DNA of 35,753 nt. It comes from Clostridia bacterium (GTDB lineage Bacteria > Bacillota > Clostridia > Christensenellales > Borkfalkiaceae). Shown here in pieces: positions 16,905-24,785 of this stretch. The stretch lies in NCBI GenBank assembly GCA_017624285.1, contig JAGANI010000030.1, positions 1-35,753 of the forward strand. The letters are read 5' to 3'. The first letter of the stretch is position 1. Every line of letters begins with the position of its first letter. The position numbers and the translations under genes were made by a program. The notes under the pieces were generated by a model. That model had not been told where the DNA came from. It ran no database searches and saw nothing but the letters and a program-made list of their open reading frames with translations.

Positions 16905-18248
16905 ATGGAAAATCAAAACAAAAAAAGCCTTAAATGGCTTTGGATTACCATCGCTTTAGTAGCGGTTGCTGCCGTAGGTTTTTGGGTGGTATACTCAGGT
17001 ATTCAAAACGAAAGCGTTGATAGCGTATTTTCATTATCAATACTTTTAGCAGGTATTTTTGTTATTACTGCATTAGGTTATTTACTTGGTAGGGTAACGG
17101 TTAAGGGTGTTTCCTTAGGTACGGCAGGTGTATTTTTAGTAGCAATTTTATTTGGCTTTTTATGGTCGTTAGACGGCTTAAAAGATATACCGGTTATTGG
17201 TAATTTTTACTTAACTCCCACTAGCGCAGTTACTGCTTACTATAAAAAAGTTATTTCTAACGTGGGCTTAGTAATGTTCGTTGGCGCGGTTGGTTTTATT
17301 GCTGGTCCTAAATTTTTTAGAGATTTAAGAAAGAATTTTAAAACCTACATTTTAATGGGTATCGTAATTATTTTAGTAGGTACTGCCGCTGCAGTAGCGT
17401 TATCTTTCTTATCACCTTACGGCTCGGATTTCTGGTCTGGTATTTTATCGGGTGCGTTAACTTCAACCCCCGGTTATTCAGCAGCGCAAGAAGCTATGGC
17501 TATTAAAGGTGAACCTGATACTTACGTTACTATTGGTCACGCAATCGCATACCCGTTCGGTGTTATCGGTGTAGTATTATTCGTTCAATTATTACCTAAG
17601 TTCTTAAAAGCCGATATGGCGCATGAAAGAACTTTACTTTCTGGTGAAGCTACTTCCGTAGTCGAAGAAAAGAAGGTTGGAGGTTTATTTAGTTGTGATG
17701 GCTTAGGGTTTACCGCTTTTGCTATTGCAGTAGTTGCAGGTTTACTTTTAGGTGCAATTAAAATTCCTCTCCCTGGTGGTGCTAACTTCAGTTTAGGTAC
17801 TACCGGTGGCGTACTTATTATGTGTTTAGTATTCGGTCATTTCGGTCATATAGGTAAACTCTCGTTAGAAGTTCCCGCAGCTACCACTAAAGTTCTTAAA
17901 GAATTAGGTTTAATGCTTTTCTTAATCGGCGCAGGTGTAGAAGGTGGTGTAAACTTAGTTGCAGCAGTTGGTAACGACGTTCAAATTTTACTTTGGGGCT
18001 TTATCGGTGGCGCTGTTATGACGTTACTTCCGATGGTAGTTGGTTTCTTCCTTGGTGGCAAGGTGTTAAAGTTGCCTTTATTAAACAATTTAGGTTCAAT
18101 TACCGGTGGTATGACTTCAACCCCCGCTTTAGGTACTTTAATCGCTACTGCTGAAACCGAAGACGTTGCTTCTGCATACGCTTCTACATATCCTATCGCA
18201 TTAGTATTAATCGTACTTGCATGTAACTTAATGATTGGTTTAATCTAG
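16905..18248 (+). CDS. AspT/SucE-family (aspartate-alanine exchanger type) transporter, proposed succinate carrier
   Basis: A 447-residue membrane protein with about ten to eleven helices in two homologous halves. Each half carries the family motif: GALTSTPGYSAA near residue 187 and GSITGGMTSTPALG near 397-410. Known members exchange aspartate for alanine (AspT), and SucE of Corynebacterium glutamicum, in the same family, exports succinate. Directly after fumarase and fumarate reductase, succinate export or a dicarboxylate exchange is the most economical role (inference). AspT and SucE are near 540 residues because two TrkA_C domains sit in the central loop. Here the loop is only about 25 polar residues (near 235-260), so these regulatory domains are missing. 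A TTTTTAGGAGAT ribosome site precedes it and a strong terminator follows, closing the operon. Confidence 0.82.
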   Translation: MENQNKKSLKWLWITIALVAVAAVGFWVVYSGIQNESVDSVFSLSILLAGIFVITALGYLLGRVTVKGVSLGTAGVFLVAILFGFLWSLDGLKDIPVIGNFYLTPTSAVTAYYKKVISNVGLVMFVGAVGFIAGPKFFRDLRKNFKTYILMGIVIILVGTAAAVALSFLSPYGSDFWSGILSGALTSTPGYSAAQEAMAIKGEPDTYVTIGHAIAYPFGVIGVVLFVQLLPKFLKADMAHERTLLSGEATSVVEEKKVGGLFSCDGLGFTAFAIAVVAGLLLGAIKIPLPGGANFSLGTTGGVLIMCLVFGHFGHIGKLSLEVPAATTKVLKELGLMLFLIGAGVEGGVNLVAAVGNDVQILLWGFIGGAVMTLLPMVVGFFLGGKVLKLPLLNNLGSITGGMTSTPALGTLIATAETEDVASAYASTYPIALVLIVLACNLMIGLI

Positions 18249-18252
18249 TATT

Positions 18253-18282
18253 AAAAATCCTCACTTTGGTGGGGATTTTTTT
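18253..18282 (+). terminator. Terminator of the transporter gene / first redox operon
   Basis: Twelve-bp stem (18253-18264 with 18269-18280; one T-G wobble), TTTG loop, and a T-run ending at 18282. It begins five bases after the transporter stop codon. Confidence 0.9.
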
Positions 18283-18287
18283 AATAT

Positions 18288-18374
18288 AATTTTTTAGGCA
18301 AAATGTTTTTTGCTAGTTATTTTATTAATTAATTTTTTAGGCAAAATGTTTTTTTGTTAGTTATTTTATTAATT
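18288..18374. repeat. Tandem direct repeat, two units of 43 and 44 bases
   Basis: Unit 1 is 18288-18330 and unit 2 is 18331-18374. They differ by one extra T in a T-run and by one substitution (gcta versus gtta). Each unit contains an imperfect inverted repeat GGCAAAA/TTTTTTGC. The duplication looks recent. Confidence 0.8.
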
Positions 18375-18549
18375 CATTTTTGTGGCAATAGTAGCTTTAA
18401 ATAAAGTTAAAATTACAAATAAACGCGCAATCATAACTAAACGTTATTAAAAACCTAACCAAAAGATATTGTTTTATCAAAAAAAAGTAAAAATAGAATT
18501 TTTTAAGAAAAAACTTATCTATTTTGCTTATAAATTAAACCCAAACATA

Positions 18550-18578
18550 TTGACAAAATTCATTTAACAATGTACAAT
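18550..18578 (+). promoter_or_regulatory. Sigma-A promoter of the hydrogenase-nfn-hyd operon
   Basis: TTGACA (18550-18555), 17-base spacer, TACAAT (18573-18578), the same boxes and spacing as the rex operon promoter. The stretch 18549-18579 matches 5757-5787 at 24 of 31 positions. Confidence 0.8.
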
Positions 18579-18629
18579 AAATATGGCTAATTATAGTATA
18601 TAATAATATTTTAATATAGGGCGCTTTTT

Positions 18630-20066
18630 ATGAGAGTTTTTGATACGGCAGTTCAGCAATTAAAATACAGGGTGTTAAAGGAAGTTATCCAAAACGAGTA
18701 CGAGCATCATATTAACGATATCTATCACGATATACCTAAAATAATTTCTCCAGGGCATACGGCAAATTATAGATGTTGTGTTTATAAAGAGCGCGCCATC
18801 GTGCAAGAGCGTATTAAAATGGCGCTTGGTGGGGATAAATCTAACCCTAACGTGGTTGAAGTTATCGATATCGCGTGTGACGAGTGTCCTTTCGGCGGTA
18901 TCCAAGTAACCGACCTTTGCAGGGGTTGCTTATCGCATAAATGTAAAGAAACTTGCCCCAAAGGCGCAATTAATATAGTAAACCATAAATCTGTTATCGA
19001 TAAAACTAAGTGTATAGAGTGTGGCAAATGCTTACAAGCTTGTCCGTATTCGGCAATAGTTAAACTTCAACGTCCGTGCGTTGCAAGTTGTAAGGTAAAA
19101 GCAATTTCAGTTGATCCTATCGACGCTAAGGCGCAAATCGATAACAACAAGTGTGTAGAGTGTGGCGCTTGCGTATATCAATGTCCGTTTGGCGCTATCG
19201 TAGATAAATCTTTCGTATTAGATGCAGTTCATCTTTTACAAGGCGCAAAAGAGGGTGGTTATAAAGTTTACGCTGTTATTGCACCCGCTATTGCATCACA
19301 ATTTAAGCCCGCTTCGGTTGAGCAGGTCGTTGCAGGTCTTAAAAAATTAGGCTTCTATCGTGCGGAGGAGGCTGCGCAGGGCGCTGATATAACCTTGCAT
19401 CACGAACTTAAAGAGTGGCAGGAAAAGGGTGTTATGACTACTTCTTGTTGTCCGTCTTTCGTTCAGTTTATTGAAAAGCATTTTCCAGACCTTAAAAAAT
19501 ACGTATCGTCAACAGTTTCGCCTATGGTAGAAATCGCTAAGCTTATTAAGCGTATCGATCCTAATGCAAAATGCGTATTTATTGGGCCGTGTACTAGTAA
19601 AAAGTCAGAGTACCGTTTAGAAAAGACTGGTGGCGCGATTGATTGCGTTATCTCGTTTGAAGAACTTCAGGCATTTTTCGATGCAAGGCACATTAACCTT
19701 ACCGAGCTTGAGGGGGTTGAGTTAAACGACGCTTCTTACTACGGTCGTATCTTTGCTAGGTCGGGTGGTTTAAGTAAAGGCTTAAAAGAGATTGCTGAAA
19801 AAGAAGGTATCGAGGGTATTAAACCCGTCGCTATGAGCGGGCTTTCTGAGTGTAGGACAAACTTACTTAAATTAAAGGTAGGCAAGTCGGAGTTCAACTT
19901 TTTTGAAGGTATGGCTTGCGACGGTGGTTGCATGAACGGCGCTTTATGTATACGTCATGGCGAAATTAACGCCGTTGATATCGAAAATTACGGTAAAGAA
20001 GCCAAGCAAAAAGATATTTCACGCTCGGTGGATTTATATAACAATCCGAGAAAGGAATACGATTAA
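18630..20066 (+). CDS. Stand-alone [FeFe] hydrogenase, group B-like, ferredoxin-linked
   Basis: A 478-residue hydrogenase catalysing H2 formation or uptake with ferredoxin-type partners. The H-cluster motifs are complete but of the variant type: TSCCPSF (271-277), GPCTSKK (319-325; MPC in group A) and MACDGGC (428-434), which lacks the GGG tail of group A. Both cysteines of TSCCP are present, so the proton-shuttle cysteine is kept. The N-terminal half has four-cysteine motifs at C97-C109, C128-C138 and C175-C185 plus extra cysteines (C83, C86, C150, C154), but no [2Fe-2S] domain, unlike HydA. Together these point to group B. It is the first gene of the second operon behind a consensus promoter; the ribosome site is poor (GGGCGC). 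Maturases HydE/F/G are not in the window. Confidence 0.88.
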   Translation: MRVFDTAVQQLKYRVLKEVIQNEYEHHINDIYHDIPKIISPGHTANYRCCVYKERAIVQERIKMALGGDKSNPNVVEVIDIACDECPFGGIQVTDLCRGCLSHKCKETCPKGAINIVNHKSVIDKTKCIECGKCLQACPYSAIVKLQRPCVASCKVKAISVDPIDAKAQIDNNKCVECGACVYQCPFGAIVDKSFVLDAVHLLQGAKEGGYKVYAVIAPAIASQFKPASVEQVVAGLKKLGFYRAEEAAQGADITLHHELKEWQEKGVMTTSCCPSFVQFIEKHFPDLKKYVSSTVSPMVEIAKLIKRIDPNAKCVFIGPCTSKKSEYRLEKTGGAIDCVISFEELQAFFDARHINLTELEGVELNDASYYGRIFARSGGLSKGLKEIAEKEGIEGIKPVAMSGLSECRTNLLKLKVGKSEFNFFEGMACDGGCMNGALCIRHGEINAVDIENYGKEAKQKDISRSVDLYNNPRKEYD

Positions 20067-20069
20067 TTT

Positions 20070-20086
20070 TTACGGCATAGCCGTAA
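20070..20086 (+). repeat. Intercistronic hairpin repeat, copy 2 (hydrogenase/nfnA)
   Basis: Perfect inverted repeat TTACGGC-ATA-GCCGTAA, four bases after the hydrogenase stop codon and without a T-run. It has the same arms as copy 1 at 7970. Confidence 0.75.
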
Positions 20087-20132
20087 CTAAAATAAAACAT
20101 CACGGGAAACCGTTAAGATAAAAGGAGATATT

Positions 20133-20975
20133 ATGTTTAAAATCATCAGTAAAAAGGTTTTGAACCCTACCGTTACTAGGATTGACGTGTACGCGCCTTA
20201 CGTAGCAAAAAAAGCGCAAGCAGGTCAGTTTGTAATTTTAAGGGCGTCTGAAAACGGTGAAAGAATTCCTTTAACCGTTGCTGATTACGACAGGGAAGCA
20301 GGCACGGTTGCAGTAATTTTCCAAATCGTTGGTGCAACCACTTACGAACTTAATCAATTAAACGAAGGCGATTATATTGCTGACTTTGTTGGTCCTTTAG
20401 GTAATGCAACGCATACTAAGGGCTTAAAAAAGGTTGCAGTAGTTGGTGGTGGCGTAGGTTGCGCAATTGCTTATCCCGTAGCTAAAAAACTTCACGAAGA
20501 GGGGGCTGAAGTTCACTCTATCGTAGGCTTTAGATGTAAAGATTTAGTTATCTTAGAAGACGATTTTAAAGCTGTAAGCGATAAATACGTTTTAATGAGC
20601 GACGATGGTACTGCTGGCGAAAAGGGTCTTGTTACCGACGCGCTTAAACGCCTTATCGAATCTGGTGAACAGTATGACGAAGTTATCGCTATCGGTCCTG
20701 TTATCATGATGAAATTCGTTTGCAAACTTACTAAAGAATACGGCATTAAAACGGTTGTTTCGATGAACCCGGTTATGATTGACGGTACTGGTATGTGCGG
20801 TGGTTGTCGTTTAACCGTTGGTGGCGAAACTAAGTTTGCTTGCGTCGACGGTCCTGAATTCGACGGTCATTTAGTAGATTTTGACGAAGCAATGAAACGT
20901 GGCGCTTCGTATAAAGAATGGGAAAGACACAAGTACGAAGAAACTTGTAACCTTTTCAATAAGGAGGTTAAATAG
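20133..20975 (+). CDS. nfnA: NfnA (small subunit of NADH-dependent ferredoxin:NADP+ oxidoreductase)
   Basis: A 280-residue flavoprotein of the NfnA/SudB family. An FAD-binding barrel contains RIPLTVADYD near 45-54. The NAD-binding domain starts at VVGGGVGCAIA near 107. The C-terminal [2Fe-2S] site has the typical Asp plus MCGGCR and a later cysteine (FACVDGPEFDG). With NfnB it forms the soluble bifurcating transhydrogenase that couples NADH and reduced ferredoxin to NADP+ reduction. The nfnB start is five bases downstream. An AAGGAG site precedes the ATG. The alternative name SudB (sulfide dehydrogenase) applies to close homologues; the fermentative context favours Nfn. Confidence 0.92.
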   Translation: MFKIISKKVLNPTVTRIDVYAPYVAKKAQAGQFVILRASENGERIPLTVADYDREAGTVAVIFQIVGATTYELNQLNEGDYIADFVGPLGNATHTKGLKKVAVVGGGVGCAIAYPVAKKLHEEGAEVHSIVGFRCKDLVILEDDFKAVSDKYVLMSDDGTAGEKGLVTDALKRLIESGEQYDEVIAIGPVIMMKFVCKLTKEYGIKTVVSMNPVMIDGTGMCGGCRLTVGGETKFACVDGPEFDGHLVDFDEAMKRGASYKEWERHKYEETCNLFNKEVK

Positions 20976-20980
20976 TTATT

Positions 20981-22363
20981 ATGGCTAATATGTCTTTAAA
21001 AAAGAATCCTATGCCTCATCAAGATGCTGAAGTCAGAAATAAAAACTTTGACGAAGTTGCTTTAGGTTACACGCCTGAGCAAGCTATGGACGAGGCTGAA
21101 AGATGTTTAAATTGTAAAAATAAGCCTTGTATGAACGGTTGTCCAGTTATGGTGCATATTCCGGAATTTATCGCTAAAATTAAAGAAGGCGATTTTGAAG
21201 GCGCTTATCAAGTGATTTCCGTTTCAAGCAGTTTACCCGCAGTATGTGGTCGTGTTTGCCCACAAGAAAGTCAATGCGAAAAGTATTGTATCCGTGGTAT
21301 TAAAGGCGAGCCTGTTGCTATCGGTAGGTTAGAGCGTTTCGTTGCAGATTGGCACAACGCCCACGCTACTGAAAAGCCCGTTAAACCACAATCTAACGGC
21401 ATCAAGGTTGCAGTAGTAGGCTCAGGTCCTTCCGGTCTTACTTGCGCAGGCGACCTTGCTAAAAAAGGTTATGAAGTTACCGTATTTGAAGCTTTCCACT
21501 TAGCAGGTGGCGTATTAGTTTACGGTATTCCAGAATTTAGACTTCCCAAGTCAATCGTTCAAAAGGAAATCGATACCTTAAAAGATTTAGGCGTTAAAAT
21601 CGAAACTAATATGGTTATCGGTAAAGTTCTTTCAATTGAAGAACTTATTAAAGAATACGACTTTAAGGCAGTATTCGTAGGTTCTGGCGCAGGCTTACCT
21701 AAGTTTATGAATATCCCTGGTGAAAACTTAAACGGCGTTTATTCCGCTAACGAGTTTTTAACCCGTATCAATCTTATGAAGGCTTATCGCGACGACGCTA
21801 CCACACCTATTAAAAAGGGTAAAAAGGTAGTAGTAGTCGGTGGTGGTAACGTTGCTATGGACGCAGCGCGTTGTGCAAAGCGTTTAGGCGCAGACGTACA
21901 TATCGTTTATAGACGTACCCTTGACGAACTTCCCGCACGTAAGGAAGAAGTTGAACACGCTATGGAAGAAGGTATTGTATTTGATTTACTTACCAACCCT
22001 GTTGAAATTAAAGGCAACGATACCGGTTGGACTAGCGCAGTTACTTGTATTAAGATGGAACTTGGCGAACCAGACGCTTCAGGTCGTCGCCGTCCTGTAG
22101 CAGTTGCTGGTAGTGAGTTTGATATCGAAGCCGACGTAGTTATTATGGCGTTAGGTACTTCACCAAATCCGCTTATTAAAGCAACTACCGACGGTTTAGA
22201 AGTTAACAAGCACGGTGGTATCATTACCGACGAAAACGGTCTTACTTCGGTAGAAGCCGTTTATGCGGGTGGCGACGCTGTTACTGGTGCAGCAACCGTT
22301 ATTTTAGCGATGGGCGCTGGTAAAACTGCTGCTAAAGCTATTGACGAGTATCTTTCAAAATAA
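20981..22363 (+). CDS. nfnB: NfnB (large subunit, glutamate synthase beta-like flavoprotein)
   Basis: A 460-residue protein. The N-terminal region binds two [4Fe-4S] clusters (CLNCKNKPCMNGCP near 42-55, and CGRVCPQESQCEKYC near 89-103). Two nucleotide-binding domains follow: FAD at VVGSGPSGLTCA near 144, and NADP(H) at VVVGGGNVAMDAARCA near 285. In NfnAB this subunit holds the bifurcating FAD and the ferredoxin contact. Lone homologues are glutamate synthase small subunits, but pairing with nfnA settles the identity. GGAGG lies 13 bases upstream, a little far; an in-frame ATG three codons later would be farther still. Confidence 0.92.
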   Translation: MANMSLKKNPMPHQDAEVRNKNFDEVALGYTPEQAMDEAERCLNCKNKPCMNGCPVMVHIPEFIAKIKEGDFEGAYQVISVSSSLPAVCGRVCPQESQCEKYCIRGIKGEPVAIGRLERFVADWHNAHATEKPVKPQSNGIKVAVVGSGPSGLTCAGDLAKKGYEVTVFEAFHLAGGVLVYGIPEFRLPKSIVQKEIDTLKDLGVKIETNMVIGKVLSIEELIKEYDFKAVFVGSGAGLPKFMNIPGENLNGVYSANEFLTRINLMKAYRDDATTPIKKGKKVVVVGGGNVAMDAARCAKRLGADVHIVYRRTLDELPARKEEVEHAMEEGIVFDLLTNPVEIKGNDTGWTSAVTCIKMELGEPDASGRRRPVAVAGSEFDIEADVVIMALGTSPNPLIKATTDGLEVNKHGGIITDENGLTSVEAVYAGGDAVTGAATVILAMGAGKTAAKAIDEYLSK

Positions 22364-22377
22364 TTTAACGTAAAACT

Positions 22378-22394
22378 TTACGGCTTAGCCGTTA
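22378..22394 (+). repeat. Intercistronic hairpin repeat, copy 3 (nfnB/hydC)
   Basis: TTACGGC-TTA-GCCGTTA, the same element as at 7970 and 20070 with one arm mismatch, 14 bases after the nfnB stop and without a T-run. Confidence 0.7.
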
Positions 22395-22433
22395 TTAAAT
22401 AAAAAAACAAAAAAATCATATATGGAGAAACAA

Positions 22434-22910
22434 ATGGAAAATAAAATTGATTTTTCGGTTTTAGACCAAGCAATTATCGAGTATGGTAATCAAGAAAAAT
22501 CTTTGATCGCTATACTTCAACGCGCTCAAGAAGTTTACAGATATCTTCCGAAGGAAATTTTTCCTTATCTTGCTGAAAAGTTAAACTTAAGCGAAGCGAA
22601 AATTTTTGGTGTAGCAACTTTCTACGAAAACTTCTCGTTAGAAAAGAAGGGTAAATACGTCGTTAAGGTTTGCGACGGTACTGCCTGCCACGTAAGAAAA
22701 TCTATACCGATTTTAGAAGCGTTAAGAAAGGAATTAAATCTTTCAGAAGTTAAAAAGACCACGGATGATTTAATGTTTACCGTAGAAACCGTTTCGTGCT
22801 TAGGCGCATGTTCGTCTGCACCTGCAGTTATGGTAAATAACGAAATCTACCCAACTATGACCCCCGATACGGCGGTTGCACTTATTAGAAGTTTAAAGGA
22901 GAATAACTAA
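22434..22910 (+). CDS. hydC: HydC, NuoE-like [2Fe-2S] subunit of the bifurcating [FeFe] hydrogenase
   Basis: A 158-residue thioredoxin-like [2Fe-2S] protein. Its ligands are in CDGTAC and CLGAC, and the VATFYENFSL helix matches the NuoE family. In HydABC it is the small subunit attached to HydB. I start at 22434, because GGAG is seven bases upstream. An ATG at 22422 is in frame, but it has no ribosome site and would place that GGAG inside the coding region. The TAA shares its last base with the hydB start codon, so the two are translationally coupled. Confidence 0.92.
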   Translation: MENKIDFSVLDQAIIEYGNQEKSLIAILQRAQEVYRYLPKEIFPYLAEKLNLSEAKIFGVATFYENFSLEKKGKYVVKVCDGTACHVRKSIPILEALRKELNLSEVKKTTDDLMFTVETVSCLGACSSAPAVMVNNEIYPTMTPDTAVALIRSLKENN

Positions 22911-24784
22911 TGTTAAAATCTATTGAAGAATTACGTGCATACCGTGCGGAAGCCAAAGCGGCTATGGATTCTGAAAACAGAAAAATTATTATCTGTGGTG
23001 GCGCTGGTTGCGTATCCAAAGGTGCAAACAAAGTTTACGAAAGACTTCTTGCTCTTTTAGAAGAAAAGGGTATTAAGTTTAACGTTAAGTTAGAAAAATG
23101 TTCTGACGGCGACCCCGTTAGAGTTACTAAGAGTGGTTGCCACGGTTTTTGTGAAGTTGGTCCGCTCGTTCGTGTTGAACCTCAAGGTTGGTTATACGTT
23201 AAAGTTAAACCGGAAGATTGTGAAGATATCATTGCTAACACTATCGTAAAGGGTGAATGCGTAGATAGACTTTGCTACACTCAACACGGTATCGTTTATA
23301 AAAAACAAAGTGAAGTGCCTTTCTACAAAAAGCAGACTAGAATCTCACTTTCTAACTGTGATAAGATCGATGCTACTTCTATTGAAGAATATCTCGCTCG
23401 TGGCGGTTATACCGCTTTCGAAAAGGCTCTTACCCAAATGACTGGTGAACAAATCGTTAACGAGATTACTGAATCCGGTCTTCGTGGTCGTGGTGGCGGT
23501 GGCTTCCCGACGGGTAGAAAGTGGAGTCAAGTTGCGCGTCAAACCAGATTACCTAAGTACGTTGTATGTAACGGTGATGAAGGTGACCCAGGCGCATTTA
23601 TGGACCGTTCCGTTATGGAAGACGATCCGCACAGAATGTTAGAAGGTATGATTATCGCTGGTATCGCTACTGGTGCAAGCGAAGGTTATATCTACGTTCG
23701 TGCTGAATATCCTTTAGCCGTTGCTAGACTTAAAAACGCAATTGCTAAAGCTGAAGAATTAGGTATCTTAGGCGATAACATCTTTGGTTCAGGTTTCTCT
23801 TTCCACATGCATATTAGCCGTGGCGCAGGCGCTTTCGTTTGTGGTGAAGGCTCGGCACTTACCGCTTCTATCGAAGGCAAACGTGGTATGCCCCGTGTTA
23901 AACCGCCAAGAACTGTTGAACACGGTTTATTTGATCAACCTACCGTACTTAACAACGTTGAAACTTTCGCTAACGTTGCTGATATTATCAACAACGGTGC
24001 AGAGTGGTATAAATCTATCGGTACTGAAAACAGCGCTGGTACTAAGACTTTTGCTTTAACCGGTAACATCAAAAACGCTGGTCTTATCGAAGTACCTATG
24101 GGTACTACTTTAAGGGAAGTTATCTTTGATATCGGTGGTGGTATCCGTGATAATGGTGAATTTAAAGCCGTTCAAATCGGTGGTCCGTCTGGTGGTTGTT
24201 TAACTGAAGACCATATGGATTGACCTCTTGACTTTGATTCTTTATCAAAGGTAGGCGCTATCATTGGTTCAGGTGGTTTAGTTGTTATGGACAAAAACAC
24301 CTGTATGGTTGAAGTTGCAAGATTCTTTATGGACTTTACTCAAAACGAATCGTGTGGTAAGTGCGTACCCTGTCGTGAAGGGACTAAGCGTATGCTTGAA
24401 ATCTTAAACAGAATCGTTGAAGGTAAAGGTAAAGACGGCGATATCGAACTTTTAGAAGAACTTGGCGAAGCAATTTCTAAAACTGCGCTTTGCGGTTTAG
24501 GTAAGACTGCTGCTGGTCCTGTTCTTTCTACTATTAAATATTTTAGAAACGAGTATGAAGCGCACATCTACGAAAAGAGATGTCCCGCAAATGCTTGCGC
24601 TAAACTCAAAAAATACGTTATTGACCCAGAACTTTGTAAGGGTTGCTCTAAGTGTGCAAGAAATTGTCCCGTTAACGCTATTTCGGGCGAAATCAAGAAA
24701 CCTTTCACTATCGACCAAGATAAGTGTATCAAGTGTGGCGCATGCGTATCTAACTGTGCGTTCAAGGCTATTAAGGAGGCGTAA
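22910..24784 (+). pseudogene. hydB: HydB, NuoF-like NADH/FMN subunit of bifurcating hydrogenase, with an in-frame TGA
   Basis: The full frame is 624 codons, the expected HydB size. Domains: an N-terminal thioredoxin-like [2Fe-2S] segment (about 20-115; ICGGAGC and KSGCHGFC), the NuoF core binding FMN and NADH (GLRGRGGGGFPTGRKW near 187, GDEGDPGAFMDR near 223), the ESCGKCVPCREGTKR [4Fe-4S] site, and two C-terminal [4Fe-4S] motifs (CKGCSKCARNCP, CIKCGACVSNC). Codon 438 is TGA (24221-24223), where relatives have Leu or Thr (HMD-x-PLDFDSL). A single base change from TTA would explain it. Both sides keep full conservation, so the stop is very young, an error, or read through. As written, translation yields 437 residues without the cluster-binding C terminus. 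The nearest later ATG (24287) has no ribosome site. HydB is the NAD(H) and bifurcation subunit of HydABC. Confidence 0.88.
24221..24223 (+). other. Premature in-frame TGA in hydB
   Basis: It sits between HMD and PLDFDSL, replacing a residue that is usually Leu. Eight bases later a perfect 7-bp hairpin CTTTGAT-TCTTT-ATCAAAG (24232-24250) follows. Confidence 0.9.
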
Positions 24785-24785
24785 T

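Larger units (their letters stand above)
18249..18629. other. Gene-free AT-rich stretch between the two redox operons
   Basis: No coding potential seen on either strand. It holds, in order, a terminator (18253-18282), a 43/44-base tandem duplication (18288-18374), a perfect 8-bp inverted repeat AAAATAGA/TCTATTTT (18490-18497 and 18518-18525, with an inner TAAG/CTTA pair) and the promoter of the second operon (18550-18578). Confidence 0.6.

Noticed and set aside
18288..18374. CRISPR-like repeat
   Set aside because: There are only two directly adjacent units with no spacers, and no cas genes nearby.
5757..18600. Complete Rex operators (TTGTTAA-type inverted pairs)
   Set aside because: I found isolated half-like strings (for example TTAACAA in the 18550 spacer) but no properly spaced inverted pair.
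24221..24223. TGA read as a sense codon through an altered genetic code
   Set aside because: TGG is used normally for Trp throughout, only one TGA lies inside a conserved gene, and pdaB ends in a genuine TGA followed by a ribosome site and a new start.
24221..24250. Selenocysteine at the hydB TGA, using the downstream hairpin as a SECIS element
   Set aside because: Homologues have Leu or Thr here, not Cys, and the TCTTT loop lacks the early G usual in bacterial SECIS loops. No selenium genes are in the window.
24555..24785. Long N-terminal extension of HydA
   Set aside because: It overlaps the conserved C-terminal ferredoxin region of hydB in another frame. GGAGG and the ATG at 24786 give the normal HydA start.
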